Source: Paenibacillus tundrae (GTDB lineage: Bacteria > Bacillota > Bacilli > Paenibacillales > Paenibacillaceae). From it: a stretch of DNA of 64,000 bases. The position numbers and the translations under genes were made by a program. Below the pieces are notes generated by a model. The model was not told the DNA's origin, ran no database searches, and saw nothing but the letters and a program-made list of their open reading frames with translations. Positions 55,882 through 64,000 of this stretch are shown one piece after another. Where the stretch lies: assembly GCF_030812775.1 (NCBI RefSeq), contig NZ_JAUSTI010000006.1:1-64000 (forward strand), in the 5' to 3' direction. Within the stretch, counting starts at the first letter, position 1, and every line of letters begins with the position of its first letter.

Positions 55882-58143
55882 ATGGTTCAAAAGAAGCAGA
55901 AAGAAAATGGGGAAAAGAAGGAAAAGCCGGTGAAGGAAAATAAAGTGTTAAACGTGTTAAAGGAAAAGATTACGAAAAAGGGAAAAGCTGTACATAGCAA
56001 AGCGGATGGTGCTTCGAATAAAAAGCCCTTTAAAGTAAAATGGAGCAAGCCAGATTTGAAAAACGTAAAGTGGAAAAACTTAGGGGGGTCAACGTTATCC
56101 CAAATTAAGAAAGCGAATCCAATTAAATCAGTCGGCGTCAAATTGTTCTTTATCTTTTTTGCGGCAATTATGGTCTTTGTCGTTAGCTTGGGGCTCTTAT
56201 CTTATAATAAAGCCAAAAACACGATTGAACAAAATGCCTCTCTTTCTAACCAAGAGACGATTGATCAAACCAAGCAAAAACTCGATATTATTTTGGAACG
56301 CTTTGTAGATACATCCACACAGATTTTCTTCGATCCAGAGATGCAATCGTTGTTGCAGAAAATGTCTGACAAAAACTTGTCTGCGTATGACCTATTTGTG
56401 AATTCTAGTTCCATCAACAAACAGTTGTCCAATATTGCTTTTACAAACAAATCCATGGAAGCGATTTATTTGGTTCCTACGGATGAAACGAAATCAACGA
56501 TGGGTACAGGCAATAGTAGCTCCTCCATGGGAAGCATTCGTACTGAGCCTTGGTATGCTGAACTCACCCAATCCGGTGGATATCGCTGGTTGCCTACAGA
56601 GAATGAAGAAGATGGATCTATGCCAACCTTCCGCATTGCTCGCTCAATGAAGAACTTACAAGGCTCCAACCAATCGTATGTCTTAATTATTGAACTTAAA
56701 TTAGAAGTATTGGAAGAACAGTTGAAATCGCTTGATCTAGGTGCAGGTTCAGTTCTACAGTTGATTGCTCCGGACAATAAAGTAGTGGCTTCTACCATTC
56801 CGGATCGGACAGGAAAAGACACCGAACTGGCATTTTTCAAAGACCTTACCGAAACGACAGGAAGTCTTAATACGGAATACACGGTGGATGGTAAGAACAC
56901 AGAGATGTTAGCTGTGTATAGCACGATGGAATCCTCCAACTGGAAATTAATCGGCATGTTGCCAACCTCCGTATTGGTTAAAGATGCCAAGGGTATTCTT
57001 ACGCTCACATTGTGGATGGCACTACTTGATGCTGCAATTGCAGTCTTAATCGGTATTTGGATGGTTCGTATGTTTGCCCGTCCGCTCGGTAAATTGAAAG
57101 ACCTGATGCAACAAGGAGCCAAAGGTGATCTCAAAGTTCGTACGCCGTATACATCTAAGGATGAGATAGGTCAATTGTCGGCTGCCTTCAATGAGATGAT
57201 GGAGCAGATCACCAAGCTGGTTGAGCAAACAAATCGTTCTGCACAAGAAGTACTGGATACAGCGTCGGAGCTCAGCAATGCTTCTAAGAAAACGGCTGTT
57301 TCCGCTTCTGAGATCGCTGTAGCGACAGAAGAGATTGCAGGAGGTGCGAGCAGTCTTGCAAACGAAGCAGAGCGTGGGAATGATCTCACGGATAACATCT
57401 CTCGTCAGATGGAAAGTGTGGTCGCAGCCAATGAGGAAATGGGACAATCCGCACGTCATGTTGAGAAGTCCAGTGAAACGGGTATTCAGCATTTGAATCA
57501 ATTGATGACAAAAACTCAGAAGACCGAAGAAATGATCGGTGCACTGGTGAACAAAGTGGATTCCCTTAAAGAGAGCACGTCCTCTGTTCTGAAGGTGCTC
57601 GATGTGATGCAAAATATTACGAAGCAAACGAACATTTTGTCCCTTAATGCTACGATTGAAGCGGCACGAGCGGGTACTGCGGGACGCGGATTTATGGTCG
57701 TTGCTAATGAGGTTCGGCAATTGGCTGAGCAATCTAGGAAATCGATTGACATGGTTGGGGAAATTACTGACAATATCATGGCCGAGATGAATGAAACGGT
57801 TGAAGCCCTGTCAGATGCATATCCACTCTTCAAAGAACAGATGGATTCCGTAAAGGATACCAACGTCATTTTTGCTTCAGTTCAGCAACAAATGGGTGCA
57901 TTTGTGGAACGACTGGATATGGCAACAAGCTCAATTGGAGACTTGAACAAATCACAGGTTACGCTATCTGAAGCGATGAGTAACGTTAGCGCTGTAGCCG
58001 AACAATCATCAGCTACATCACAAGAGGTTGCTTCACTTAGTAGTGAACAGCAAAATATTAGTAATCAGCTGGTTAACCTGTCTGATAAGCTGCAGAATGT
58101 ATCCACCGAATTGAAAAACACCTTGTCACGTTTCACCGTATAA
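55882..58143 (+). CDS. Methyl-accepting chemotaxis protein with a long basic N-terminal tail
   Basis: A membrane chemoreceptor of 753 residues signalling through CheW/CheA. Before the first membrane helix (about 88-110, FFIFFAAIMVFVVSLGLLSY) lies an unusual cytoplasmic tail of about 80 residues rich in lysine. An extracellular sensor of dCache type (about 111-370) follows, then a second helix (near 375-395), a HAMP domain (RMFARPLGKLKDLMQQ..) and the signalling domain with the tip NITKQTNILSLNATIEAARAG split near residue 577-597. ATG chosen for six-base spacing from AGGTGA. Ligand unknown. Confidence 0.92.
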   Translation: MVQKKQKENGEKKEKPVKENKVLNVLKEKITKKGKAVHSKADGASNKKPFKVKWSKPDLKNVKWKNLGGSTLSQIKKANPIKSVGVKLFFIFFAAIMVFVVSLGLLSYNKAKNTIEQNASLSNQETIDQTKQKLDIILERFVDTSTQIFFDPEMQSLLQKMSDKNLSAYDLFVNSSSINKQLSNIAFTNKSMEAIYLVPTDETKSTMGTGNSSSSMGSIRTEPWYAELTQSGGYRWLPTENEEDGSMPTFRIARSMKNLQGSNQSYVLIIELKLEVLEEQLKSLDLGAGSVLQLIAPDNKVVASTIPDRTGKDTELAFFKDLTETTGSLNTEYTVDGKNTEMLAVYSTMESSNWKLIGMLPTSVLVKDAKGILTLTLWMALLDAAIAVLIGIWMVRMFARPLGKLKDLMQQGAKGDLKVRTPYTSKDEIGQLSAAFNEMMEQITKLVEQTNRSAQEVLDTASELSNASKKTAVSASEIAVATEEIAGGASSLANEAERGNDLTDNISRQMESVVAANEEMGQSARHVEKSSETGIQHLNQLMTKTQKTEEMIGALVNKVDSLKESTSSVLKVLDVMQNITKQTNILSLNATIEAARAGTAGRGFMVVANEVRQLAEQSRKSIDMVGEITDNIMAEMNETVEALSDAYPLFKEQMDSVKDTNVIFASVQQQMGAFVERLDMATSSIGDLNKSQVTLSEAMSNVSAVAEQSSATSQEVASLSSEQQNISNQLVNLSDKLQNVSTELKNTLSRFTV

Positions 58144-58155
58144 TCACATAATTTA

Positions 58156-58193
58156 ACAAAAGACCTGTCCCGATGATGGAACAGGTCTTTTGT
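58156..58193 (+). terminator. Terminator of the chemoreceptor gene
   Basis: ACAAAAGACCTGT pairs with ACAGGTCTTTTGT around a 12-base loop; the T tract is within the stem. It may act in both directions. Confidence 0.9.
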
Positions 58194-58257
58194 TATTTAT
58201 TGGATACATACATGTCCTTTGCAGCATACTATGCTAAAACGCTAAAGGATGAGCCCG

Positions 58258-60081
58258 ATGAATGTACACCTAAAACGCAGAATCTTTGTAGCCTGTATGC
58301 TTTTGACGGGTGTTTTTGCTATTCTTCTGTTCCGTCTAGCTTGGATTCAGATTATTCAAGTGAACCAGGTAATTCCGGGTACCACTCGTTCATTACGGGA
58401 GATGTCTGTGCTACAGCGAGAACGGGGTGTGATGCTGGATTCGGGTCGAGGGCAATTTACAGATTATAGAGGCAAGCCATTAACGGGAAAATTGGAATGG
58501 GTGCTTGTTCTATTTCCACATCAACATGTTACCAGTTCAGCAACGATCCATCGTACAGATTCAAAGGTGAACCAGTTAGCTGCTATTTTACATACAGATG
58601 TCGTGAAGTTACAACAAGAATGGGAACATGACCATACACCTCGGTTATGGACAGCAGGCAATCAACAGCCTGTTGTATTAAGTGATTTACAAGTAACCCA
58701 GATTAGACAATTGAAGGATGTGGGGGCATATGTTTATCCGATGATGAGCCGGTATGATCAGAACGATACAGGGATGCAATGGCTTGGGTATCTAGCTGAG
58801 CAACCTCATCGCCTTGTATCTTCAACAGCCCATATCAATGAAGTAAAGCAACCATTTGCGATAAAGTCGGGAGCAGCGGGGCTAGAGAGGACGTTGGAGC
58901 CTTTGATGATGGGACTGGGGCCTACGTTGCTGACACGTATGGTTACAGGCTCTGGTGAGATCATTCCTGAAATGCAGCCACGAGTTATCGCTCCAACCAA
59001 TAGCCATTACCCTTTACGCGTCGAGACGACGGTAGATATAGATCTCCAGCAGGGTTTGGAGCACATTGCGAAGCAGTCAGGTATCCGTGAAGGAGCTGTT
59101 GTTGTGCTGGATGCGGCTACGGCTGATGTGCGAGCGATGATCTCAGTGCCCATGTATAGGCCACAACATGTGGAACCGACAGAATCATCTTGGGCGAATC
59201 GTGCGATCCAAGGAGCCGTTCCTGGGTCTATTTTCAAAATCATCACAGCCGCTGCGGCACTTGAATCACATGCTGTATCTCCGCGGGAAACCTTTCATTG
59301 TGACGGGGAATGGGGGAAATACGGACTATCTTGCTGGAAAGAGCATGGGCATGGAACGTTACATCTAGAAGAAGGGTTTGCTCAATCTTGTAATATTGTC
59401 TTTGCTGAGATGGCTCGCCGATTAAGCATGGAGCAACTGGAACGTACCGCCAATGCTCTAGGGCTTGCGCGTACCATTGGTTGGGAGGACAAGCATATTG
59501 GGGGAATGCCCATCCTGCGACACTTTGATCATGAACAGGCAGGCCGAGTTCGGACTAGAGCAGTTTCCTCACAAGATGAAGGAGCTAAAGTGCAGACTTC
59601 GATTGGACAGCGTGATACGCTGGTCACACCTCTTCAAGCAGCCAATCTGATGGTCACTCTCTTGCATGATGGTAAAGTGAGTGCACCTAGGTTAGTTCAA
59701 CGCATACGTTATGCAGATGGTGATACGATGCTGGAGATGCCTTTACACGATTCGCTATCTCCTGTGGGACAGATCTCACCAGCTACCGCTCATCAATTGT
59801 TAAAGTGGATGAGAGGAGTCGTTACAGATGGCACAGGAAAAACCCTGCAGCGCGCCAAATGGCATGTTGCAGGGAAGTCTGGAACGGCTCAAGTTGAGCA
59901 GCAAGGTCATAAACTGAATCATCAATGGTTTATCGGTTATGGGCCAGTAGAGAAACCCAAATATGCAGTTGCTGTATTAGTTCAGCATGTCGCTCCGGGA
60001 AGCTCTCACCAAGCCACTGCATTGTTTCGCAGCATTATGGATTACTTGGCAGAGGGATCATCACCATCGTCCCCAGGTTGA
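58258..60081 (+). CDS. Class B penicillin-binding protein (transpeptidase)
   Basis: A monofunctional transpeptidase that cross-links peptidoglycan. The 607-residue protein has an N-terminal membrane anchor (FVACMLLTGVFAILLFRLAWI), a dimerisation domain starting near ERGVMLDSGRGQF (about 55-250), and the catalytic domain with SxxK in PGSIFK near residue 325, SxN as SCN near 380 and KSGTA near 540. By position after the mltG-U32 block it corresponds to yrrR (pbpI) of B. subtilis; whether it serves division, sporulation or neither is open. ATG is nine bases from AAAGGA. Its last 40 bases overlap the tail of the convergent AI-2E gene. Confidence 0.9.
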   Translation: MNVHLKRRIFVACMLLTGVFAILLFRLAWIQIIQVNQVIPGTTRSLREMSVLQRERGVMLDSGRGQFTDYRGKPLTGKLEWVLVLFPHQHVTSSATIHRTDSKVNQLAAILHTDVVKLQQEWEHDHTPRLWTAGNQQPVVLSDLQVTQIRQLKDVGAYVYPMMSRYDQNDTGMQWLGYLAEQPHRLVSSTAHINEVKQPFAIKSGAAGLERTLEPLMMGLGPTLLTRMVTGSGEIIPEMQPRVIAPTNSHYPLRVETTVDIDLQQGLEHIAKQSGIREGAVVVLDAATADVRAMISVPMYRPQHVEPTESSWANRAIQGAVPGSIFKIITAAAALESHAVSPRETFHCDGEWGKYGLSCWKEHGHGTLHLEEGFAQSCNIVFAEMARRLSMEQLERTANALGLARTIGWEDKHIGGMPILRHFDHEQAGRVRTRAVSSQDEGAKVQTSIGQRDTLVTPLQAANLMVTLLHDGKVSAPRLVQRIRYADGDTMLEMPLHDSLSPVGQISPATAHQLLKWMRGVVTDGTGKTLQRAKWHVAGKSGTAQVEQQGHKLNHQWFIGYGPVEKPKYAVAVLVQHVAPGSSHQATALFRSIMDYLAEGSSPSSPG

Positions 60082-61262
60082 GAAGCCTGTGCAGAAGGGG
60101 TGTGATAACGTTCAGCATCTTCTGTAGGATGATTTGTGGCTCCGGTAGCTGGTGTATCCATGACGAGTGGAGAGGAGTCAAACTCATCTTTTGGCAAGTG
60201 AATCCACTGTTGTAGATATCCTTGTTGCAGAAGTTCTTTGAGCAAAATTAACAATACGGGAGACAATACCACACCTGCAAGCCCGAAGATCGAGAGCGAG
60301 ATAAGCATAAATGAGAGCATCAAGTAAGCCGAAGAGACACCGATGGAATTACCTGATATTTTGGGCTCTAGCAACTGTCGCGTCAGCATCGTTACTGCGA
60401 GTAGGACAATTAGGCCGATGGCTAATGTACTGTTTCCTACAATAAACAGATAGACGATCCAAGGGATGAATACAACCGGAACACCAAGCAATGGAACAAG
60501 GTCAAAGATTGCACAGATTGCCGCAATCGTAAAGGCATTACTTGTTCCTAAGATCAATAGTCCAGCATAGATCAATACAAAGGTGATTAACATCATGATC
60601 ATCTGTGCTTTTAAATAGGAACGAATGGTTTTGAACACATGATTGCGCATGAATTCAATCGCCAGCTTTAATGTTTTTGGTGTTTTGGCACGGGCGAACT
60701 TACGCCAGGATTCAATCTCAATGCTAAGGAAAAAGGCGAGAATAATGGCGATCCCGAAGTTGGTAATAAATGAAGAGAAGGAGCTTAGGAATCCAATTAA
60801 ATAATGAGCTCCGCTTGTGACCCATGTCGATATAAAGCCTGTCAGGGTAGCGAAATACTCGTTCACTTTGTCCATAATGGTTACAGGTAATGCATCCGAC
60901 TTGTCTTGGGCGAAATGAACAAGGTTAGTGAATTGTTGTTGCACCATTTCAATATAGGATGGAAAATTTTCTTGCAGGTTGGAGACCTGCGAGATAATGA
61001 TAAGACCCAGTCCAAAAAACAGAGCAACAATAACCCCAAGAAATAACAAAACCGAAATAGCAGCACCTAACGTTTTGGGTAATCCTCTTCGATGGATAAA
61101 ACGAGCCAGCGGTTCAATCATCCAATACACGATAAAGGAGAGAAAAACAGGCGCAGCGATTTGATACAAACGGCTAAAACCGTACATGATGAAATAAACA
61201 GTCAACACGAGTAACGCAATGTCGAAGACGGTACGTCCATATTTTTTGTATAACGGTAACAT
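60042..61262 (-). CDS. AI-2E transporter family membrane protein, second copy
   Basis: The 406-residue protein has about eight membrane helices: two at about 15-62, one to two near 75-95, then from about 165 onward, with FDLVPLLGVPVVFIPW near 265 and EPKISGNSIGVSSAYLM near 310. The last 45 residues are polar and probably disordered (rich in Asp, Pro, Thr and Gln). It resembles the sporulation protein YtvI branch of the family more than the copy at 46437, by its overall layout. ATG is eight bases from GAAGGAGTAG. Its 3' end overlaps the PBP gene by 40 bases, tail to tail. Confidence 0.85.
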   Translation of the reverse strand: MLPLYKKYGRTVFDIALLVLTVYFIMYGFSRLYQIAAPVFLSFIVYWMIEPLARFIHRRGLPKTLGAAISVLLFLGVIVALFFGLGLIIISQVSNLQENFPSYIEMVQQQFTNLVHFAQDKSDALPVTIMDKVNEYFATLTGFISTWVTSGAHYLIGFLSSFSSFITNFGIAIILAFFLSIEIESWRKFARAKTPKTLKLAIEFMRNHVFKTIRSYLKAQMIMMLITFVLIYAGLLILGTSNAFTIAAICAIFDLVPLLGVPVVFIPWIVYLFIVGNSTLAIGLIVLLAVTMLTRQLLEPKISGNSIGVSSAYLMLSFMLISLSIFGLAGVVLSPVLLILLKELLQQGYLQQWIHLPKDEFDSSPLVMDTPATGATNHPTEDAERYHTPSAQASQPGDDGDDPSAK

Positions 61263-61445
61263 AGGCTCTACTCCTTCGTATGTATAAGGTAAAAATAGGA
61301 ATGCATTCATTGTACACGATCATACTCTTTTTTGGAAAAAAGGATTCAAGATAAGGCTGAATTGTGATAAAATGATAGGTGGTTTCTTTTCCATAGCAGA
61401 TAGAGTGGTAGCCATAATTCAGCGAGAGAGACGGGGAATTGAAGC

Positions 61446-62873
61446 ATGACGAGCCTACTTCATAGCCTACTTTTGTGGGCATTATATATTTCATCATTCT
61501 ACGCCTTTATTCCAAGTTTGATTAGTAGACTTTTTGGGTTTCGGGTATTCAGGCGAGGAAAAAGTCAGACCGAGTTTGCCCTAACATTCGACGATGGGCC
61601 GGATCCGGTATATACACCAAGACTGCTGCAACTGCTTAAGCAATATGATGCCAAAGCGACGTTCTTTGTAGTTGGAGAGCATGCAGACCATCATCGGGAT
61701 CTAATCCGGCGAATGCATGAGGAAGGGCATCTGATCGGGATTCATAATTATATCCACAAGACGAACTGGTTAATGAGACCGGGAACCGTTCGGAAGCAGA
61801 TTCAGCAGACGGGACAGATTATTCAGGAAGTGACCGGGGTAAAATCCTGTTATTACCGCCCACCATGGGGCATCATGAACCTGTTTGATTTTTTTAGCCA
61901 AAAAGATCGGAAGATTATATTATGGTCATCGATGTTCGAAGACTGGAAAAGTCGAGTAGGAGTCCAGAAACTAACGGAACGAATGTTGAAGGAACTAAAA
62001 GGTGGCGAGGTCATGTTGTTGCATGATCGCGGTACAACGTTGGGAGCTGATGCACAAGCGCCAGAGCATATGCTTCAGGCTTTGCAGGTTGTGCTCCAAG
62101 AGGCTGACAGACGAGGGTTGCATAGTGTGCGGGTGGATACCTTAATGGGAGGGGGCGCTACAGTGAGTGAATCTCAAGAGAATAGTCAATCTCAAGTTCA
62201 GTTATCCCGCTGGAAGAGAGGAATCGTTGCGTTATGGCTGCTCTGGGAGAACGTGTTTCACTGGATGTATCATCTGAGAACAGCTTCCCCAGAAGATCCG
62301 TTATTACATTACCGCCCACGTGTGTATCATGGTGCAATGGTTGAGATGACCGATGGACATGTGATGCAGAACGGGGATCAAGTAATTGAACTTCATTTTG
62401 ATAATAAAAAATTATTCGAACTAGGCATGACCTCACGTTCTAGTATGCACTTAGCGATTCGTATGATTCGTGCAATAGAGCAGCAGTTACCTGATTTGGC
62501 TCGGCAAATCTCTTCCGATCCGAAGCTTAGCTCAGCTAAAGCATTGTATGGCGTGAGCATGATTAATCGTGGTCCAGAGAAGTTTGGTTTTACGGTTCGG
62601 GATTTGCCTCCTGGACCATTTAGCGCGGCTTCTAAGATCTATCTGAAATTACTGCTCAGTGTCATTCACCCTGCAGGAACCAAGCGTTTGAAACAGCGTT
62701 CCGAACAGCTTGTACCTAAAGTGATCGCCATGCCAATGGGACATCTATTGCAGCACTATGGAACGAGAAGCTATGCTGCTGCGACGGTTGAGCAAGTTAA
62801 GACTACATTGTTGGAGCCTCAACAGGATTTGTTATCGGGAGCAGAATTAAAAAACGTTCCACCAATGCGATAA
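61446..62873 (+). CDS. Polysaccharide deacetylase (NodB domain) fused to a YkoP-like domain
   Basis: The first half (about residues 40-215) is a carbohydrate esterase 4 domain behind a membrane anchor (LLLWALYISSFYAFIPSLI): TFDDGPDP holds the catalytic base and metal aspartates, GIHNYIHK gives the two metal histidines (asparagine replaces the usual Ser/Thr), YYRPPWG is motif 3, and VMLLHDRG holds the last histidine. The second half (about 245-475), with YHGAMVEMTDGHVMQNGDQVIELHFDNKKL in parts, resembles the B. subtilis YkoP protein, of unknown function. The likely substrate is peptidoglycan or another envelope glycan. GACGGGGAA upstream of the ATG. Confidence 0.82.
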   Translation: MTSLLHSLLLWALYISSFYAFIPSLISRLFGFRVFRRGKSQTEFALTFDDGPDPVYTPRLLQLLKQYDAKATFFVVGEHADHHRDLIRRMHEEGHLIGIHNYIHKTNWLMRPGTVRKQIQQTGQIIQEVTGVKSCYYRPPWGIMNLFDFFSQKDRKIILWSSMFEDWKSRVGVQKLTERMLKELKGGEVMLLHDRGTTLGADAQAPEHMLQALQVVLQEADRRGLHSVRVDTLMGGGATVSESQENSQSQVQLSRWKRGIVALWLLWENVFHWMYHLRTASPEDPLLHYRPRVYHGAMVEMTDGHVMQNGDQVIELHFDNKKLFELGMTSRSSMHLAIRMIRAIEQQLPDLARQISSDPKLSSAKALYGVSMINRGPEKFGFTVRDLPPGPFSAASKIYLKLLLSVIHPAGTKRLKQRSEQLVPKVIAMPMGHLLQHYGTRSYAAATVEQVKTTLLEPQQDLLSGAELKNVPPMR

Positions 62874-62971
62874 GCGTGCCTTAAAAGTCCGATAAGAGTT
62901 CATGTATTATAAGGAGTAAATACAAGTATAGGTACAACCTCCATGTTCTTTGCTTCATATTTGTAAAAGAA

Positions 62972-63016
62972 AAAAGGGTGATTGCTTACCATATTGGTAT
63001 GCAATCACCCTTTTAT
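62972..63016. terminator. Bidirectional terminator between the deacetylase and ilvD
   Basis: AAAAGGGTGATTGC pairs perfectly with GCAATCACCCTTTT around a 15-base loop that itself contains TACCATATTGGTA. A-rich on the left and T-rich on the right, it fits both convergent genes. Confidence 0.95.
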
Positions 63017-63051
63017 TATGGTTTCTAATAAATGTTACGGAACCATTTAAA

Positions 63052-64000
63052 TTAGATTTTCAACACGCCGCCGTTACTTGCGTTCGTTACGAGTTTGGAG
63101 TAACGAGCCAGTAATCCGGTTTTCACTTTTGGTTCAAAGCCTTTCCAACCTGCACGACGACGCTCGAACTCCTCGTCACTGATGTGCAACTCGATGATAC
63201 GGTTGTTCAGGTCAAGCTCAATGATATCTCCTTCTTCAACAAAGGCGATTGGTCCGCCTTCAGCAGCTTCTGGGGAGATATGTCCGATACTGATTCCGCG
63301 GGATGCGCCAGAGAAGCGTCCATCGGTGATCAGACCGACTTTGGCACCAAGACCCATACCAACGATCTGGGAAGTTGGAGCAAGCATCTCAGGCATACCT
63401 GGTCCGCCTTTTGGTCCTTCGTAACGGATGACTACAACATGTCCCTCTTTAACTTTGCCATTCGCAATGCCTGCCAGAGCTTCATCTTGTGAGTCGAAGC
63501 AGATTGCAGGACCTTTGTGATATCCGCCAACTGAAGCATCTACTGCACCAACTTTGATGATAGCTCCTTCAGGTGCAAGGTTACCGAACAATACAGCCAG
63601 TCCACCTTTTTCGGAGTGTGGATTATCTATTGTGTGGATACAGTTGGTATCCTGAATTTCTTGACCCTCAACGTTCTCACGGATCGTTTTACCTGTTACG
63701 GTAATGCAATCAGCGTGGATCGCGCCTGGTTTCTTCAGCAATTCGTTCAGAACTGCACTTACGCCGCCTGCATTGTGAACATCTTCGATGTGCAGATCAG
63801 AAGCTGGAGCAAGCTTAGCCAGATGTGGTACGCGGTTAGCTACTTCATTGATCCGCTCGATTGGATATTCGATGCCTGCTTCATGAGCCAATGCCAACGT
63901 ATGCAGTACTGTATTGGTAGAACCACCCATAGCCATATCCAGAGCGAACGCGTTATCGATTGCTTCGACAGTAACGATATCGCGTGGTTTCAGGTCAAGT
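63052..64000 (-). CDS. ilvD: Dihydroxy-acid dehydratase IlvD, C-terminal part (cut by window edge)
   Basis: IlvD makes the 2-keto acid precursors of valine, leucine and isoleucine and uses an Fe-S cluster. About 316 codons of the 3' end are present and the frame stays open to the window edge (upstream codons read [19 protein letters not shown]). Family marks are [30 protein letters not shown] and [30 protein letters not shown]. The N-terminal part with the first cluster cysteines lies outside. It ends about 35 bases from a bidirectional terminator. Confidence 0.95.
   Translation of the reverse strand, partial: LDLKPRDIVTVEAIDNAFALDMAMGGSTNTVLHTLALAHEAGIEYPIERINEVANRVPHLAKLAPASDLHIEDVHNAGGVSAVLNELLKKPGAIHADCITVTGKTIRENVEGQEIQDTNCIHTIDNPHSEKGGLAVLFGNLAPEGAIIKVGAVDASVGGYHKGPAICFDSQDEALAGIANGKVKEGHVVVIRYEGPKGGPGMPEMLAPTSQIVGMGLGAKVGLITDGRFSGASRGISIGHISPEAAEGGPIAFVEEGDIIELDLNNRIIELHISDEEFERRRAGWKGFEPKVKTGLLARYSKLVTNASNGGVLKI

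Overview
The window reads as one chromosomal block from a low-GC, endospore-forming Gram-positive bacterium, most likely a Paenibacillus or close relative. Gene order follows the Bacillus subtilis run bofC - ruvAB - queA - tgt - yajC - TIGR04086/DUF421 - spoVB - comN - secDF - recJ - apt - relA - dtd - hisS - aspS - tcdA - rarA - cymR - cysteine desulfurase - mnmA - alaS - ireB - ruvX - yrzB - mltG - U32 peptidase pair. It differs from B. subtilis in having a ruvC gene, separate secD and secF genes, an inverted mnmA, and several inserted transporters and regulators. The genus is an inference from order and protein character; no database search was run.

Layout. 1-1325: end of an rRNA operon (23S tail, 5S) and nine tRNAs (Asn, Glu, Val, fMet, Asp, Gly, Arg, Leu, Pro) closed by a strong terminator. 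1373-9840: bofC behind a forespore-type promoter, the ruvCAB Holliday-junction genes behind a LexA-like box, a large SpoIID/LytB protein, queA, tgt, a MITE-like repeat and yajC. 9995-15660: membrane proteins, spoVB, comN, secD and secF. 15730-24260: a CDF-like membrane protein, recJ, apt, a uracil-type permease on the minus strand, relA and dtd. 24260-30650: two stress-type proteins, an aspartate-specifier T-box, hisS, aspS and tcdA. 30950-41480: accessory genes (purine permease, ABC exporter, helD, EamA transporter, SDR with divergent LysR regulator) then rarA and two crcB. 41660-46440: mnmA on the minus strand, cymR, cysteine desulfurase, a PRC-barrel protein, a zinc-ribbon protein and a cluster of foldback repeats. 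46437-55650: an AI-2E family membrane protein, an alanine-specifier T-box, alaS, ireB, ruvX, two DUF1292 genes, mltG and a U32 pair like TrhP1/TrhP2. 55880-64000: a chemoreceptor, a class B penicillin-binding protein, a second AI-2E protein, a polysaccharide deacetylase fusion and the 3' part of ilvD running off the window.

The genes group by theme: tRNA supply, charging and modification (tRNA cluster, queA, tgt, dtd, hisS, aspS, tcdA, mnmA, alaS, U32 pair), recombination and repair (ruvCAB, recJ, rarA, ruvX), protein export (yajC, secD, secF), sporulation and cell wall (bofC, spoVB, SpoIID-like, mltG, PBP, deacetylase), and nucleotide and stringent signalling (apt, uracil and purine permeases, relA).

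This is mostly conserved housekeeping DNA and I did not find an obviously new multi-gene system. The items most worth a second look are non-coding: two families of foldback, MITE-like repeats (9294-9446, 45863-46285, 46291-46365), a branched structured region between alaS and ireB, paired hairpins between ireB and ruvX, a leader hairpin before relA, and an inverted repeat overlapping a sigma-B-like promoter before a general-stress gene. Start codons were chosen by ribosome-binding-site spacing and family N-termini, so several differ from the longest possible reading frame.
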